A DNA stretch of 64,000 bases from Bacteroidota bacterium (GCA_963169345.1 CAUJCT010000026.1:1-64000), one strand, 5' to 3'. Shown: positions 44,644 through 54,468, counted from the stretch's first letter. The notes: generated by a model not told the origin, from the letters alone. Numbers and translations: made by a program.

Positions 44644-45813
44644 TTAAGAAATTACACCACTTCCAAGCAACTCTTCTCCATCGTACCATGCTGCAAACTG
44701 CCCGGCAGCAACTGCTTTGGCGGGTGTCTCAAATGTGATGTATAAACCTTCTTCCTTTCTGTGTAATTCAACTTTACTCAAAGCTTGTCTGTATCTTATG
44801 CGTGCAAGATAAGACCTGGTCTCCCCTGTATTCATTTTCAAATCTTCTCGCACCCAATGTATGTCTTTTGAAGGAATAAATAAACCGCTTCTGTACAAGC
44901 CCGGATGTTGTTCTCCCATACCTACATAAAGTATATTGTTGACTGTATCTGTCCCCAGTACAAACATGCCTTCGGCTTTTCCTCCAATATTGAGCCCTTT
45001 TCTCTGTCCAATCGTGAAATAATGTGCTCCGTTATGTTGTCCAGTTACTTTACCATATTCAGGCTTGTAAACATAAGGTGCGCAGATATCTTCCAGATTA
45101 TTGTTGGTTCGGCTTGAATAAATAGCGGAATCAGCAGATATTTCTATGATATCGCCCTTTCGAGGTTGCAATTGCTGTTGCAAAAAATCAGGTAATCTGA
45201 CTTTCCCTATAAAACACAATCCTTGCGAGTCCTTTTTATCTGCAGTAGCTAATCCAAGTTGAGAGGCAATCTCCCTTACCTGAGGCTTAGTTAATTCACC
45301 AATCGGAAACAAAGCCTTTGACAGCTGCTCCTGTGACACCTGACAAAGAAAATAACTTTGGTCCTTATTGCCATCTTTTCCTGCAAGCAAACGATACACT
45401 TTCCCTTTGGGTGTGTCTATCTCTTCTCTTCTGCAATAATGGCCCGTGGCAACAAAATCGGCTCCGAGTTTTTCTGCAGCTTTTAAGAAGACATCAAACT
45501 TAATTTCTCTGTTGCACAATACATCCGGATTGGGTGTTCTGCCTGCTTCGTATTCCGCAAACATGTAATCAACGATGCGTTTGCGGTACTCATCGCTTAA
45601 ATCTATGGTTTGAAATGGTATTCCCAAACTGTCTGCAACCAGCATGGCATCGTTGCTATCGTCAATCCATGGACATTCGTCGCTAATGGTAACCGTGGTA
45701 TCGTGCCAGTTCTTCATGAACATACCTATCACTTCATGACCCGCTTCTTTCAACAGGTATGCAGCAACCGAAGAATCAACACCTCCACTTAATCCTACTA
45801 CAACTTTTGCCAT
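44644..45813 (-). CDS. mnmA: tRNA-uridine 2-sulfurtransferase
   Basis: 389 residues. The PP-loop is [14 protein letters not shown] (8-21). The catalytic cysteines are Cys100 ([12 protein letters not shown]) and Cys200 ([10 protein letters not shown]). It thiolates U34 of Lys, Glu and Gln tRNAs using ATP and sulphur from a relay. [10 protein letters not shown] lies in the middle. It is a single gene with a promoter 13 nt upstream of its ATG and a shared bidirectional terminator at its end. Confidence 0.97.
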   Translation of the reverse strand: MAKVVVGLSGGVDSSVAAYLLKEAGHEVIGMFMKNWHDTTVTISDECPWIDDSNDAMLVADSLGIPFQTIDLSDEYRKRIVDYMFAEYEAGRTPNPDVLCNREIKFDVFLKAAEKLGADFVATGHYCRREEIDTPKGKVYRLLAGKDGNKDQSYFLCQVSQEQLSKALFPIGELTKPQVREIASQLGLATADKKDSQGLCFIGKVRLPDFLQQQLQPRKGDIIEISADSAIYSSRTNNNLEDICAPYVYKPEYGKVTGQHNGAHYFTIGQRKGLNIGGKAEGMFVLGTDTVNNILYVGMGEQHPGLYRSGLFIPSKDIHWVREDLKMNTGETRSYLARIRYRQALSKVELHRKEEGLYITFETPAKAVAAGQFAAWYDGEELLGSGVIS

Positions 45814-45826
45814 GAATTTAAGGCCG

Positions 45827-45834
45827 CAAATATA
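45827..45834 (-). promoter_or_regulatory. Promoter -7 element TATATTTG of mnmA
   Basis: TAnnTTTG 13 nt before the mnmA ATG. Confidence 0.55.
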
Positions 45835-45936
45835 AGGCTAATCTCTGAGCTACTTTGTGATATGTCTCTATTTTACTATCAAAAGACTCTATACTCATAT
45901 TTCTTTGAATAAGTAGCAACTTAAGAAGGAACAACT

Positions 45937-45944
45937 TAATTTTG
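45937..45944 (+). promoter_or_regulatory. Promoter -7 element TAATTTTG, leaderless spacing
   Basis: Four nt before the ATG at 45949 of the flavin reductase gene. Confidence 0.55.
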
Positions 45945-45948
45945 CTGT

Positions 45949-46788
45949 ATGCTTTCTATCACACCAGAAGAATTAACTGTACCAAAATTGCATCAACTTT
46001 TACTTGGAAGTATTGGCCCTCGCCCCATTTGCTTTGCCAGTACAGTTGATGCCAATGGAAACAGAAATCTTGCCCCTTTTAGTTTCTTTAATGTCTTTAG
46101 TGCCAATCCGCCAATCCTGGTGTTTTCACCTGCACGCAGTGGAAGAACGGGTGAAAGCAAACACACACACGACAACGTAAAAGAAGTACCTGAAGTGGTC
46201 ATCAATGTCGTTACTTACGATATGGTTCACCAGATGTCTCTTGCTAGTTCTCCTTATGCCAAAGGTGTAGACGAATTTGTAAAGACAGGCTTCACACCAA
46301 TAGCATCAGATCTGGTAAAACCTGCACGCGTTAAAGAAAGTCCAGTACAGCTCGAATGCAAAGTCAATGAGGTTGTCGAACTAGGCCCCAATGGCGGAGC
46401 AGGCAACCTTGTGATTTGTCAGGTACTAAAATTGCATATAGATGAAACTAAACTCAATGAACATGGACAAATAGATCAAACCAAAATTGACCTTGTAGCT
46501 CGTATGGGTGGCGACTGGTATTGCAGAGCGCACGGTTCGGCCTTATTCGAACTGGTTAAGCCCCTTACAAACTGTGGCATAGGTGTTGATGCTTTGCCCG
46601 AACATATTCGTTTGAGTGAATTCCTCAGCGGTAACGATCTGGGTAAATTGGGCAATATCGAAGAAGTACCTGATGCCAGTTGGATGAAAGAGATTAAATC
46701 TCAATTTGAAGATAAAGATGCCATTCAAATAGCCAAACAATTACTCTCAGAAGGTAAGTCTAAAGAAGCTTTGGCGATGCTGTGGTAA
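45949..46788 (+). CDS. Flavin reductase-like (FMN-binding split barrel) protein
   Basis: 279 residues with a flavin-reductase domain over about residues 15-185: LGSIGPRPICFASTVDANGN, NLAPFSFFNVFSANPPILVF and EVVINVVTYDM. A C-terminal extension of about 90 residues (GMGG-like, EHIRLSEFLSGNDLGKLGNI, then an Ala/Leu helix) is typical of the Bacteroidota members. It probably reduces FMN or FAD for a partner monooxygenase, but no partner is nearby. It is a single gene; a 263-bp gene-free region follows. Confidence 0.85.
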   Translation: MLSITPEELTVPKLHQLLLGSIGPRPICFASTVDANGNRNLAPFSFFNVFSANPPILVFSPARSGRTGESKHTHDNVKEVPEVVINVVTYDMVHQMSLASSPYAKGVDEFVKTGFTPIASDLVKPARVKESPVQLECKVNEVVELGPNGGAGNLVICQVLKLHIDETKLNEHGQIDQTKIDLVARMGGDWYCRAHGSALFELVKPLTNCGIGVDALPEHIRLSEFLSGNDLGKLGNIEEVPDASWMKEIKSQFEDKDAIQIAKQLLSEGKSKEALAMLW

Positions 46789-47017
46789 TTTTAGCTTGAA
46801 AACTTCATTCTTGATCTGATATAATTTAATTCTTCGATTACTGCCTGATAGGACGGGTGGAGATATAGATAGATATTGTCTGTTAAACCGAAGACAAAAA
46901 AGTAGCAATAGGATTTAATGAAAAATAGGAACTTAAAATTCTATACCCTTTTATAACTAAAATTTATATCTTCTTTGAATATGAGCAGAGTCGCATTCAA
47001 CCTTCTTTAAAATACAT
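46789..47017. other. Gene-free stretch before nfu
   Basis: No open frame, hairpin or repeat was seen. It probably holds the 3' end of the preceding transcript and the upstream part of the nfu promoter. Confidence 0.35.
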
Positions 47018-47025
47018 TACCTTTG
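47018..47025 (+). promoter_or_regulatory. Promoter -7 element TACCTTTG of nfu
   Basis: TAnnTTTG, 26 nt before the nfu ATG. Confidence 0.55.
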
Positions 47026-47051
47026 TAGAATAATTCTAAATAAGATATAAC

Positions 47052-47615
47052 ATGAGCGATTTTGTCACCATATATGCCGAAGCTACTCCAAACCCTGACA
47101 GTATGAAATTTGTCGTTAGTAAAATGATCTTACCTAATGACAGCGCAGATTTTAGAACAAGGGAAAAAGCTGAAGGCCACTCTCCTCTTGCACTCGAAAT
47201 TTTCGATAATTTCAAATTTGCCAATGGGGTATTTATCATGAACAACTTCATCTCCATCACCAAATTACCTGATGTTGAATGGGTCGAACATATCACTCCG
47301 GTGCGCGAATTCATCAAATCGTACATTGAAAACGGAAAGGAAATTATATCCAAAAATAAAGCACTTAGCCCTGAAGAGGAAGGTGAAATTGAATCTAAAA
47401 TCATTAAACTTTTGGATGACCATGTAAAACCAGCTGTTGAAATGGATGGTGGTGCCATCAGTTTCAAATCATTTAAAGATGGGGTTGTTACAGTTGTCAT
47501 GAAAGGTAGTTGCTCTGGATGCCCTTCCTCAACCTTCACTCTTAAAGCGGGTATCGAGAACCTTCTCAAGAGAATGGTGCCTCAGGTTGAAGCTGTTGAA
47601 GCGGAAGCTGAATAA
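47052..47615 (+). CDS. nfu: Nfu-type iron-sulphur cluster carrier
   Basis: 187 residues. The N-terminal Nfu_N scaffold domain (YAEATPNPDSMKFVVSKMIL; HSPLALEIFDNFKFANGVFI) is followed by a C-terminal NifU-like domain with the cluster-binding pair Cys154-x-x-Cys157 in MKGSCSGCPSSTF. It receives and delivers 4Fe-4S clusters in the cytoplasm. The fusion is complete. MiaB, an Fe-S enzyme, is encoded later in the window. It is a single gene. Confidence 0.95.
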   Translation: MSDFVTIYAEATPNPDSMKFVVSKMILPNDSADFRTREKAEGHSPLALEIFDNFKFANGVFIMNNFISITKLPDVEWVEHITPVREFIKSYIENGKEIISKNKALSPEEEGEIESKIIKLLDDHVKPAVEMDGGAISFKSFKDGVVTVVMKGSCSGCPSSTFTLKAGIENLLKRMVPQVEAVEAEAE

Positions 47616-47709
47616 TTTTCTTTTTCTTAATCTCCTGAAATCCTGTTTTTTACTACGATTAAACGCGCTTGAACTCCGCGATTAATTTGCTTGTGGCATA
47701 TTTTTTGAA

Positions 47710-47717
47710 TATCTTTG
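47710..47717 (+). promoter_or_regulatory. Promoter -7 element TATCTTTG
   Basis: 20 nt before the ATG at 47738; TTTG at 47686-47689 is a possible -33 element. Confidence 0.5.
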
Positions 47718-47737
47718 GGCTTACATAAAATATCAAA

Positions 47738-48307
47738 ATGAAACAGCTCAAATTCGCTCTTCAACTACTCGTTTTTTCATTCGTTTTCCTCACCGCTTGC
47801 TCTAAAGACGATTCTGCTAATCCTGACAGTAGCAGCAACAACAATCAGTTACCGGCAGGACCTCAAGACACAGTGACTTCTTTTATGGTCTATTTTACCA
47901 ATACAACTGACTCTGTCACCGAAGTTGGTAGTTACGATGACCCTGATGGTCCGGGACCTAAAACTGCCAATATTGGTGGTGTAGTACTTAAGAAAAATGC
48001 TTCCTATATTGTTACTGTCAATATGGAAGATGCTACCAATACGCCAAAAGTCTTTCTTCATACTAAAATCAAAAATAACGGTAAAGACTATAAAGTTTGT
48101 CTGAGCAACCCATTGGGCTCTACGGTTGTTCCTACTGACTCAGACGGCACTTTGCCTATAGGCCTTGTCAATTTAATGACCACAGGTTCTACTACCGGTA
48201 ACGATCAAATGAACTTTACTGTTAAGTATCAGAAAGGTACCAAAACTGGTTCTTGTTCAACCGGTATCGTTTACTACTCTTGTAACATACCTGTTTATAT
48301 CAACTAA
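47738..48307 (+). CDS. Lipoprotein, unknown
   Basis: The signal peptide MKQLKFALQLLVFSFVFLTAC has a consensus lipobox. A Ser/Asn-rich linker follows, then a beta-sandwich-like domain with two Cys near the end (KTGSCSTGIVYYSCNIP) that may be disulphide-bonded. No family is recognised. It is a single gene with its own promoter and terminator. Confidence 0.6.
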   Translation: MKQLKFALQLLVFSFVFLTACSKDDSANPDSSSNNNQLPAGPQDTVTSFMVYFTNTTDSVTEVGSYDDPDGPGPKTANIGGVVLKKNASYIVTVNMEDATNTPKVFLHTKIKNNGKDYKVCLSNPLGSTVVPTDSDGTLPIGLVNLMTTGSTTGNDQMNFTVKYQKGTKTGSCSTGIVYYSCNIPVYIN

Positions 48308-48328
48308 AAGTATTTATTTATAGCATAT

Positions 48329-48359
48329 AATCCCGCCCTTCTTAGGCGGGATTTTTTTT
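48329..48359 (+). terminator. Rho-independent terminator
   Basis: A 9-bp stem (AATCCCGCC with GGCGGGATT, 7-nt loop) followed by eight T, 20 nt after the lipoprotein stop. Confidence 0.92.
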
Positions 48360-48409
48360 GCAATCAACTTTTTACATCAGCAGTAAGTTGAATAAAGCTT
48401 GTCATTGCT

Positions 48410-48417
48410 TAATTTTG
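48410..48417 (+). promoter_or_regulatory. Promoter -7 element TAATTTTG, leaderless spacing
   Basis: Four nt before the thiL ATG. Confidence 0.55.
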
Positions 48418-48421
48418 CAAC

Positions 48422-49456
48422 ATGTTTGAAAACTCCGGCAGAACAGAAATCAGTCATTTAGGTGAATTTGGTCTTATCGACCACATATCCAAATCAATAA
48501 AAACGCATCAGACTAGCACAATTAAAGGTGTTGGAGATGACGCTGCTGTTATTGATGCTGGTGATAAATTTGTTTTGATATCAACAGATATGATGGTTGA
48601 GGGTACTCATTTCGACCTTACCTATACACCATTGATGCATCTGGGCTACAAGGCCATTGTTACAAATATCAGTGATATCGTGGCTATGAATGGCAAGGCA
48701 ACACATGTTTTGACCAGTATTTCCATCAGCAACCGTTTTTCACTGGAAGCAGTTGAAGAACTTTATAAGGGTATGCTGGCTGCCTGTAATGCCTATGGTG
48801 TTGATCTCGTTGGAGGTGACACAACCTCAAGTCAAAAAGGTCTGATTATATCAGTTACCTGCTATGGGGAGGTTGCTAAAGAAAAAGTTTGTTACAGAAG
48901 TGGGTGTAAACCCGGTGATCTGGTCTTAGTTTCAGGCGACCTCGGTGCGGCTTATCTTGGCTTGCATATTCTTGAAAGAGAAAAACGCATTTTCCTTGAA
49001 AGACCTGATTTTAAACCAGACCTGGAAGGCAACGACTATATCATCCAAAGACAATTGAAGCCTGAAGCACGTATCGACATCGTTAAACTTCTAAATGATA
49101 TTGGCGTTCAACCTACTTCTATGATGGATATTAGTGATGGACTTTCGAGTGAACTACATCATATTGCGAAACAAAGTCAGGTAGGCTTTACAATATACGA
49201 AGATAAACTGCCCATAGATCCGATAGCCTATCAAAGAGCCATAGATTTAGGTATTGATCCCAGCACCGCGATGTTGAATGGAGGTGAAGATTATGAGCTC
49301 CTGTTTACAGTTTCCATGAATGATTACGAAAAAATTAAAAAAGAAATGGAAGTCACCATCATTGGTCATGCTGTAGATGCCGGCGAAGGACTGCACTTGA
49401 TCAGTAAGGCCAATAATAAACATAAACTCTCTGCTCAGGGATGGAATCATCTTTGA
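48422..49456 (+). CDS. thiL: Thiamine-monophosphate kinase
   Basis: 344 residues. Motifs: KGVGDDAAVIDAGDKF (ATP and Mg binding), STDMMVEGTHFDL, YKAIVTNISDIVAMNG, DLVGGDTTSS and MMDISDGLSSELHHIA. This is a complete ThiL of the AIR synthase-related superfamily, making thiamine pyrophosphate in the cytoplasm. It is the first of a plus-strand run including panB; no other thiamine gene is nearby. Confidence 0.96.
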   Translation: MFENSGRTEISHLGEFGLIDHISKSIKTHQTSTIKGVGDDAAVIDAGDKFVLISTDMMVEGTHFDLTYTPLMHLGYKAIVTNISDIVAMNGKATHVLTSISISNRFSLEAVEELYKGMLAACNAYGVDLVGGDTTSSQKGLIISVTCYGEVAKEKVCYRSGCKPGDLVLVSGDLGAAYLGLHILEREKRIFLERPDFKPDLEGNDYIIQRQLKPEARIDIVKLLNDIGVQPTSMMDISDGLSSELHHIAKQSQVGFTIYEDKLPIDPIAYQRAIDLGIDPSTAMLNGGEDYELLFTVSMNDYEKIKKEMEVTIIGHAVDAGEGLHLISKANNKHKLSAQGWNHL

Positions 49457-49510
49457 TTTTAATTCGAGTCTATAGATTACATCTGAAAATTTTTTACTAC
49501 GTTTGAACCT

Positions 49511-50332
49511 ATGTCTGTGACCCCGTCTAAACCTGCTAAGAGAGTAACTGTTCATACACTAGAAGAAATGAAGCAAAGGCATGAAAAAATCAGCATGCTC
49601 ACTGCTTACGACTTTTCCTTAGCCCGCATTATTGATGATGCCGGTATTGATGTCATTTTAGTTGGCGACAGTGCCTCAAATGTCATGGCAGGACATGAAA
49701 CCACATTGCCTATTACACTCGATCAGATGATATACCATGCTTCATCTGTTATCAGAGCAGTTAAAAGAGCACTGGTAGTGGTTGATTTACCATTCGGTTC
49801 ATATCAGGGCAACAGTAAAGAAGCTCTTAACAGCAGCATCAGAATTATGAAGGAAAGTGGTGCTCATGCCATTAAACTAGAGGGTGGCGAGGAAGTGAGT
49901 GAGTCTGTTAAAAGAATCATCAGTGCAGGGGTACCGGTGATGGGTCACCTGGGACTTACACCTCAAAGTATCTATAAATTTGGAACGTATGCAGTGAGAG
50001 CCGTTGAAAAGGAAGAAGCTGATAAATTGGTTAAAGATGCTAAAATACTGCAGGAAGCAGGTTGTTTTGCTTTAGTTTTAGAAAAAATACCAGCTGAATT
50101 AGCCAAACAAGTAGCTGCTCAATTGAAAATTCCTGTCATTGGAATAGGAGCCGGACCGGACGTAGATGGTCAGGTGCTTGTTTTACACGATATGCTGGGT
50201 ATCAACAAAGACTTTTCTCCCCGATTTATGAGACGCTATCTTAACCTTTACGAATCCATTAAAGAAGGTGTTGAACACTATATTCAGGATGTTAAAACAC
50301 ACGATTTTCCTAACGAAAATGAAATGTACTGA
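49511..50332 (+). CDS. panB: 3-Methyl-2-oxobutanoate hydroxymethyltransferase (ketopantoate synthase)
   Basis: 273 residues of normal length. [64 protein letters not shown] and [16 protein letters not shown] are all PanB signatures, including Mg-binding Asp and Glu residues. It transfers a hydroxymethyl group from methylene-tetrahydrofolate to ketoisovalerate in pantothenate and CoA synthesis. It lies 54 nt after thiL and 8 nt before the RDD gene. Confidence 0.97.
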   Translation: MSVTPSKPAKRVTVHTLEEMKQRHEKISMLTAYDFSLARIIDDAGIDVILVGDSASNVMAGHETTLPITLDQMIYHASSVIRAVKRALVVVDLPFGSYQGNSKEALNSSIRIMKESGAHAIKLEGGEEVSESVKRIISAGVPVMGHLGLTPQSIYKFGTYAVRAVEKEEADKLVKDAKILQEAGCFALVLEKIPAELAKQVAAQLKIPVIGIGAGPDVDGQVLVLHDMLGINKDFSPRFMRRYLNLYESIKEGVEHYIQDVKTHDFPNENEMY

Positions 50333-50340
50333 TTCCTGGT

Positions 50341-51069
50341 ATGCAAACCATCGAGATCAATACTTCCCAGAATGTAAAAATTGAATATCAGCTGGCAGGT
50401 CTGGCCCACAGAGCCTTTGCGTATCTGATTGATCTTGCCGTAATCCTGATTCTTTGGGTTATTTACTACAATACTTTCGAACCTGAAATGCTTATAGGCG
50501 TTAGTTTTTCTACTGTTCTTGTCTGGCTGTTTTTTATATTCTACTCTTTGTTGAGTGAGGTCTTTGGAAATGGCCAATCTATTGGAAAATTCGCCATGGG
50601 TATTAAAGTCATTAAAATGAATGGTGATGAACTTGAATTTTATGATTACTTCGGCAGATGGACGCTTAGGTTTATAGATGTCTACTTTTCTCTGGGAATT
50701 ATTGCCGCCATTATGATTGTTAGCAATAGAAATGGTCAAAGACTCGGAGATCTGATTGGTGGTACAACTGTAATTAAAAAAAGAAGTACTTTCGGTTTTC
50801 AGTTAAGCGATATTTTAAAACTGAATCAAAAAGATAGGGAGACCTACAACTTTGAATATCCTATGGCAAGGCGACTTGAAGAAAAGGATGTTTTGCTCAT
50901 AAAGAGTCTGATTTATCGCAAACATTCCTACAACAACTTAGCGCATAAAGAGGCTATGGATATGATGGTAAAACGAGTTGCTGAAATTGTGGAAGCTGAC
51001 CAGATTCCTAGTGATAAAGAGGGTTTTCTCAATAAGATAATGACCGAATACATCATTCTGACAAGATAA
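50341..51069 (+). CDS. RDD family membrane protein
   Basis: 242 residues. The RDD domain occupies about 18-150, with three membrane segments; the motif AGLAHRAFAYLIDLAVIL holds the Arg and Asp positions that name the family, and GKFAMGIKVIK and GQRLGDLIGGTTVI follow. The C-terminal 90 residues are cytoplasmic and charged. In related genomes as I know them an RDD gene adjoins the SpoIIM gene of the MoxR operon; here it lies with panB instead. Confidence 0.88.
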   Translation: MQTIEINTSQNVKIEYQLAGLAHRAFAYLIDLAVILILWVIYYNTFEPEMLIGVSFSTVLVWLFFIFYSLLSEVFGNGQSIGKFAMGIKVIKMNGDELEFYDYFGRWTLRFIDVYFSLGIIAAIMIVSNRNGQRLGDLIGGTTVIKKRSTFGFQLSDILKLNQKDRETYNFEYPMARRLEEKDVLLIKSLIYRKHSYNNLAHKEAMDMMVKRVAEIVEADQIPSDKEGFLNKIMTEYIILTR

Positions 51070-51104
51070 GTTTTGAATCGCTGTAAAATCTAAAAGACTA
51101 AACT

Positions 51105-51112
51105 TACCTTTG
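51105..51112 (+). promoter_or_regulatory. Promoter -7 element TACCTTTG, leaderless spacing to a GTG start
   Basis: Four nt before the GTG at 51117. Confidence 0.55.
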
Positions 51113-51116
51113 CGTC

Positions 51117-51989
51117 GTGAAAATTGATATTAAGACCGTCATGGTTTTGCTCTTTTTAGGATTTGTATGGGGCAGTGCCTTTATCCTTATGAAACGCGGT
51201 CTTGAATCCTTCACAGCATTGCAGGTTGCCTCTCTTCGTCTTGTATTTGCAGGCTCAGTTGCTGTATTTTTCTTTGTTAAATTTTACAAGTCACTCAGCT
51301 CAAAAGACTGGTTGTTTCTCTCACTTTCAGGCACCCTGGGTAACCTTATTCCTGCTTATTTATTTGCTTCAGCTGGCGCCGAAATACCAAGCTCTCTTTC
51401 AGGTGCATTCAATGCTTTAACTCCATTCTTTGCTTTACTCGCTGGTGTATTACTGTTCTCTCAATTGTTTAAAGTCAGACAAGTTGTTGGTATCAGTATT
51501 GGATTAGTTGGTGCACTGGCATTGATTTTATCTAAAAGCAAAACAGGCATAGCATTTCAATATGAATATATTTTTCCATGTGCTAAAGTCACGCTTGCTG
51601 CCTTGCTCTATGGAATTAATGTAAACATCATTAAGTCAAAACTGGGGCATTTATCGCCTTTGGTCAACAGCATGGTGCCTCTCACATTAATTTCAGTTCC
51701 AGCATTAATCATTGGTCTTGCAACAGGCACACATCTAAGAGTTATGGAACCAGGAACAGGCTTTGCTTTACTTCATATCATTGTATTGGGTGTTGTTGGT
51801 TCAGCCTTGTCGCTGATTGTATTTAATAGATTAGTTCAAAAATCGACTGCTCTCTTTGCTGCTTCAGTTACCTATCTGATTCCGGTCTTTGCTTATATGT
51901 GGGGAATCATTGATGGTGAACCCATAGGTTTCTTTCAGATTGGTGGTATGCTTCTTATACTGGGTGGTATTACGCTGACTAGAAAATGA
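51117..51989 (+). CDS. EamA/DMT-superfamily transporter
   Basis: Starts with GTG, confirmed by the promoter box 4 nt upstream. About ten hydrophobic segments form two EamA repeats (about 5-135 and 150-288). WGSAFILMKRGLESFTALQV in the first repeat and AALLYGINVNIIKSKLG at the start of the second are typical. It is an inner-membrane drug/metabolite exporter of unknown substrate. It overlaps the rRNA methyltransferase gene by 4 nt. Confidence 0.93.
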   Translation: MKIDIKTVMVLLFLGFVWGSAFILMKRGLESFTALQVASLRLVFAGSVAVFFFVKFYKSLSSKDWLFLSLSGTLGNLIPAYLFASAGAEIPSSLSGAFNALTPFFALLAGVLLFSQLFKVRQVVGISIGLVGALALILSKSKTGIAFQYEYIFPCAKVTLAALLYGINVNIIKSKLGHLSPLVNSMVPLTLISVPALIIGLATGTHLRVMEPGTGFALLHIIVLGVVGSALSLIVFNRLVQKSTALFAASVTYLIPVFAYMWGIIDGEPIGFFQIGGMLLILGGITLTRK

Positions 51990-53335
51990 TACTGCCGGCA
52001 GACTTTGAAATTCGCATGCAAAAACAACTTGGTAATGACTACCATTTGTTTAAAAATGCTTTGGATGAACCAGTTCCGGTATCTGTCAGAATTAATCCCG
52101 CCAAATGGCCTTTTGAATTGCCGCAGCTTGATCAAGTTAACTGGTGTTCAAATGCATTCTATCTCGACCACAGACCAGTTTTCAGTTCTGATCCTTTATG
52201 GCATGCCGGTGCCTATTATGTTCAGGAAGCTTCGAGTATGTCTATAGAAGTAGCTTTTAAAAAAATTAAAGCCCTATCTGACAATCCACTAAAAATACTC
52301 GACCTATGCGCCGCTCCAGGTGGTAAATCAACACACCTTGCTTCTCTTATGTCTACCGAAGATTTATTAGTCAGCAATGAAGTGATTCGTTCAAGGGTAC
52401 AAGTGCTATCTGAAAACCTTCTGAAACAAAGCAGCCCTAATACCATTGTCACAAATGCGGATAGCGAAGAATTTGCAAAATGCGGACCTGTATTCGATGT
52501 CATTTTGGTTGATGCACCATGCAGCGGAGAAGGCTTATTTAGAAAAGACCCGAATGCCGTAAACGAATGGTCTTTAGAGAATATTCAAACATGCGAATTG
52601 CGTCAAAAAAGAATCCTGGAAAACGCCAACAAATCACTCAAAAACGGCGGTTTTTTAATCTATAGTACTTGTACATACAATCCTGGAGAAAACCAAAGAC
52701 AGATTGAATCATTGCTGGAAAATGGTTTCGAAATCATACCATTGGAAATTCAGGGAAAAACTCAAGACGCATGGCAATTTATGCCCCATCAAATGAAGGG
52801 TGAAGGCTTCTTTATTGCTTTACTTAGAAAATCGACAGAAACCGTTTCTAATGATAACAGAAAACCAAAATATGTCTTAAAATCCCTTAAACCGGATGAA
52901 TCCTATTCTAAGTTGACTAATCTGAATGCTCCGTTTATTAATATAGGAAAGACACTTTATGCTGTTCCCGAACACATACTGGATTTCTACAACGAACATC
53001 TATTCAACCTCTCTCCTGTTAATATAGGCCAGACATTGGGAACTACCAATGACAAGCTCTTTCAGGTTTCGGAATACCTACCATTTTCATTGAACATACA
53101 ACTCAGTGCTTTTGAAACATTCGAGCTTGAATTACCACAAGCCATACAATACCTGGCTAAAAATACATTGCCCTGGTCGGATAGAAATTCTAAAGGTTAT
53201 GTGATTCTGACTTTCAAAAATTTACCAATAGGATTGGGCAAGTTTGCTGGTAATCGCATCAATAATTTGTTTCCTAATGAATGGAAACTGAGGAAGATAC
53301 CTGATCCAAATTCTTATTTTAGTCTACTGGGTTGA
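51986..53335 (+). CDS. RsmF/NOL1-NOP2-Sun type RNA m5C methyltransferase
   Basis: 449 residues. The SAM-binding motif is DLCAAPGGKSTHLASLM. The catalytic pair is DAPCSGEGLF and STCTYNPGENQ, with both cysteines present. The C-terminal part (about 280-449) resembles the RsmF C-terminal and PUA-like region. It most likely methylates a cytosine in 16S rRNA; RsmF is the best guess among bacterial members. It is translationally coupled to the EamA gene by an ATGA overlap. Confidence 0.9.
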   Translation: MILPADFEIRMQKQLGNDYHLFKNALDEPVPVSVRINPAKWPFELPQLDQVNWCSNAFYLDHRPVFSSDPLWHAGAYYVQEASSMSIEVAFKKIKALSDNPLKILDLCAAPGGKSTHLASLMSTEDLLVSNEVIRSRVQVLSENLLKQSSPNTIVTNADSEEFAKCGPVFDVILVDAPCSGEGLFRKDPNAVNEWSLENIQTCELRQKRILENANKSLKNGGFLIYSTCTYNPGENQRQIESLLENGFEIIPLEIQGKTQDAWQFMPHQMKGEGFFIALLRKSTETVSNDNRKPKYVLKSLKPDESYSKLTNLNAPFINIGKTLYAVPEHILDFYNEHLFNLSPVNIGQTLGTTNDKLFQVSEYLPFSLNIQLSAFETFELELPQAIQYLAKNTLPWSDRNSKGYVILTFKNLPIGLGKFAGNRINNLFPNEWKLRKIPDPNSYFSLLG

Positions 53336-53336
53336 G

Positions 53337-53352
53337 TACCTCATTTGAGGTA
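53337..53352 (+). terminator. Weak hairpin after the methyltransferase gene
   Basis: TACCTC-ATTT-GAGGTA begins 2 nt after the stop codon. The T tract that follows is poor, so termination is uncertain. Confidence 0.35.
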
Positions 53353-53376
53353 TTGATTTAGAGTGGCTTGTGATTT

Positions 53377-53384
53377 TATATTTG
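53377..53384 (+). promoter_or_regulatory. Promoter -7 element TATATTTG
   Basis: 17 nt before the ATG at 53402. The longer frame from 53363 runs through this box and is not preferred. Confidence 0.5.
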
Positions 53385-53401
53385 CCTCAATTACATCGAA
53401 T

Positions 53402-54103
53402 ATGAGACACATAGCCCTAATTTTCATTTGCTTTTGTTCTTTGAATCTGGTCGCTCAGGAAGAAATTACCATGCTGAATTTCTTTCAGGCAGGTGCTATT
53501 CCTGCGACAATAGACCAAAAAGGAAAAAATATCAGTACTTCTGGTTTAAGCTTTAACTATATACGATTTAAAGAACCAAGCTTTTTCAGAATGGATGCTA
53601 CCTGGTTGTTCAGATATCTCCTCAATGGCGAAAAGGATTCTGCTAACTTTAATGATACCAATAAAGTTATGGGATTAGACTTGCCTGTATTTACAGCAAC
53701 TTATGGAAAGAACATAGTTCAGGGAGATGATTTTAGTTTGGGCCTTGGAATTAATCTCGATTCAAGAACCTTTTACAGTTCCCCTCAGCAAAAAGCTGAA
53801 AGGATTATTGATGCCATGAATGTGGGTTTAGTTTTGGGAATAAAAATAAAACTCAAAGATTGGTTGACCTACACCACTTTAGCCGGTTACGACCACATGT
53901 TTATTGATAAGAACTTCTCCAACTCCAACGGCAGTGGTACTCAAATCTATCTGCAAAACAATTTCTCGTTTCTCCTGAAGGGCAAATTTGGTATCAATGC
54001 CCAATTAGATATGAGTTTCAAATCATTTGATGATAAAGGTATTCACGGAGGTCAGATTTTCAATAAAAATATGAAACTCGGCCTTGTTTACGCCTTACAA
54101 TAA
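53402..54103 (+). CDS. Outer-membrane-type secreted protein, unknown
   Basis: The ATG at 53402 (MRHIALIFICFCSLNLVAQE) gives a clean signal peptide. The mature 215 residues show alternating amphipathic strands, with long stretches such as DFSLGLGINLDSRTF and ending MKLGLVYALQ with an aromatic-flanked terminal strand. A small outer-membrane barrel is likely, but no family is recognised. It converges with secG. Confidence 0.6.
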   Translation: MRHIALIFICFCSLNLVAQEEITMLNFFQAGAIPATIDQKGKNISTSGLSFNYIRFKEPSFFRMDATWLFRYLLNGEKDSANFNDTNKVMGLDLPVFTATYGKNIVQGDDFSLGLGINLDSRTFYSSPQQKAERIIDAMNVGLVLGIKIKLKDWLTYTTLAGYDHMFIDKNFSNSNGSGTQIYLQNNFSFLLKGKFGINAQLDMSFKSFDDKGIHGGQIFNKNMKLGLVYALQ

Positions 54104-54168
54104 AATTCAGTTAAAAATTTACGCAACACTTCCAGCCAGCAATTGTCCTGGTAACAAAACATTAGAAA

Positions 54169-54468
54169 TTACTTCTTAGGAGCTTTTGGAGCTTTAGCGT
54201 CGATGTATTTCTCGAGTTTAGAATCTGCAGCTCCTTCTTTACCTTTAGTACCGTTATATGAACTGGCAGCCAAAGAAACAAAAAGTATGATAGCTGCAAA
54301 AATCCAGGTCAGTTTCTCAACACCTTCAGTGGTACGTCTCACACCAAATATCTGATTACTGGATGAGAAATTAGAAGCAAGTCCTCCACCTTTTGGATTT
54401 TGAACCAAAACGATGGTGATCATGAGTGCCGCAGCTATAAGTCCGATGATTAATATTAGGCTCAACAT
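54169..54468 (-). CDS. secG: Preprotein translocase subunit SecG
   Basis: 99 residues with two membrane segments: LILIIGLIAAALMITIVLVQ (1-23 region), then the cytoplasmic loop PKGGGLASNFSSSNQIFGVR with its conserved Gly-rich motif, and the second helix LTWIFAAIILFVSLAASSY. A short Lys/Ala-rich C-terminal tail follows, common in Bacteroidota. It assists SecYE translocation. It is the last gene of the miaB run, 2 nt after the TPR gene. Confidence 0.95.
   Translation of the reverse strand: MLSLILIIGLIAAALMITIVLVQNPKGGGLASNFSSSNQIFGVRRTTEGVEKLTWIFAAIILFVSLAASSYNGTKGKEGAADSKLEKYIDAKAPKAPKK

Noticed and set aside
47036..47569. 177-codon minus-strand frame opposite nfu
   Set aside because: It shadows nfu, which has a clear domain structure and Cys-x-x-Cys motif on the plus strand; the antisense translation shows no family.
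47692..47708. TGGCATATTTTTTGAA as a sigma-54 promoter
   Set aside because: The -24 part fits but the -12 GC dinucleotide is missing, and a good TATCTTTG box lies immediately downstream.
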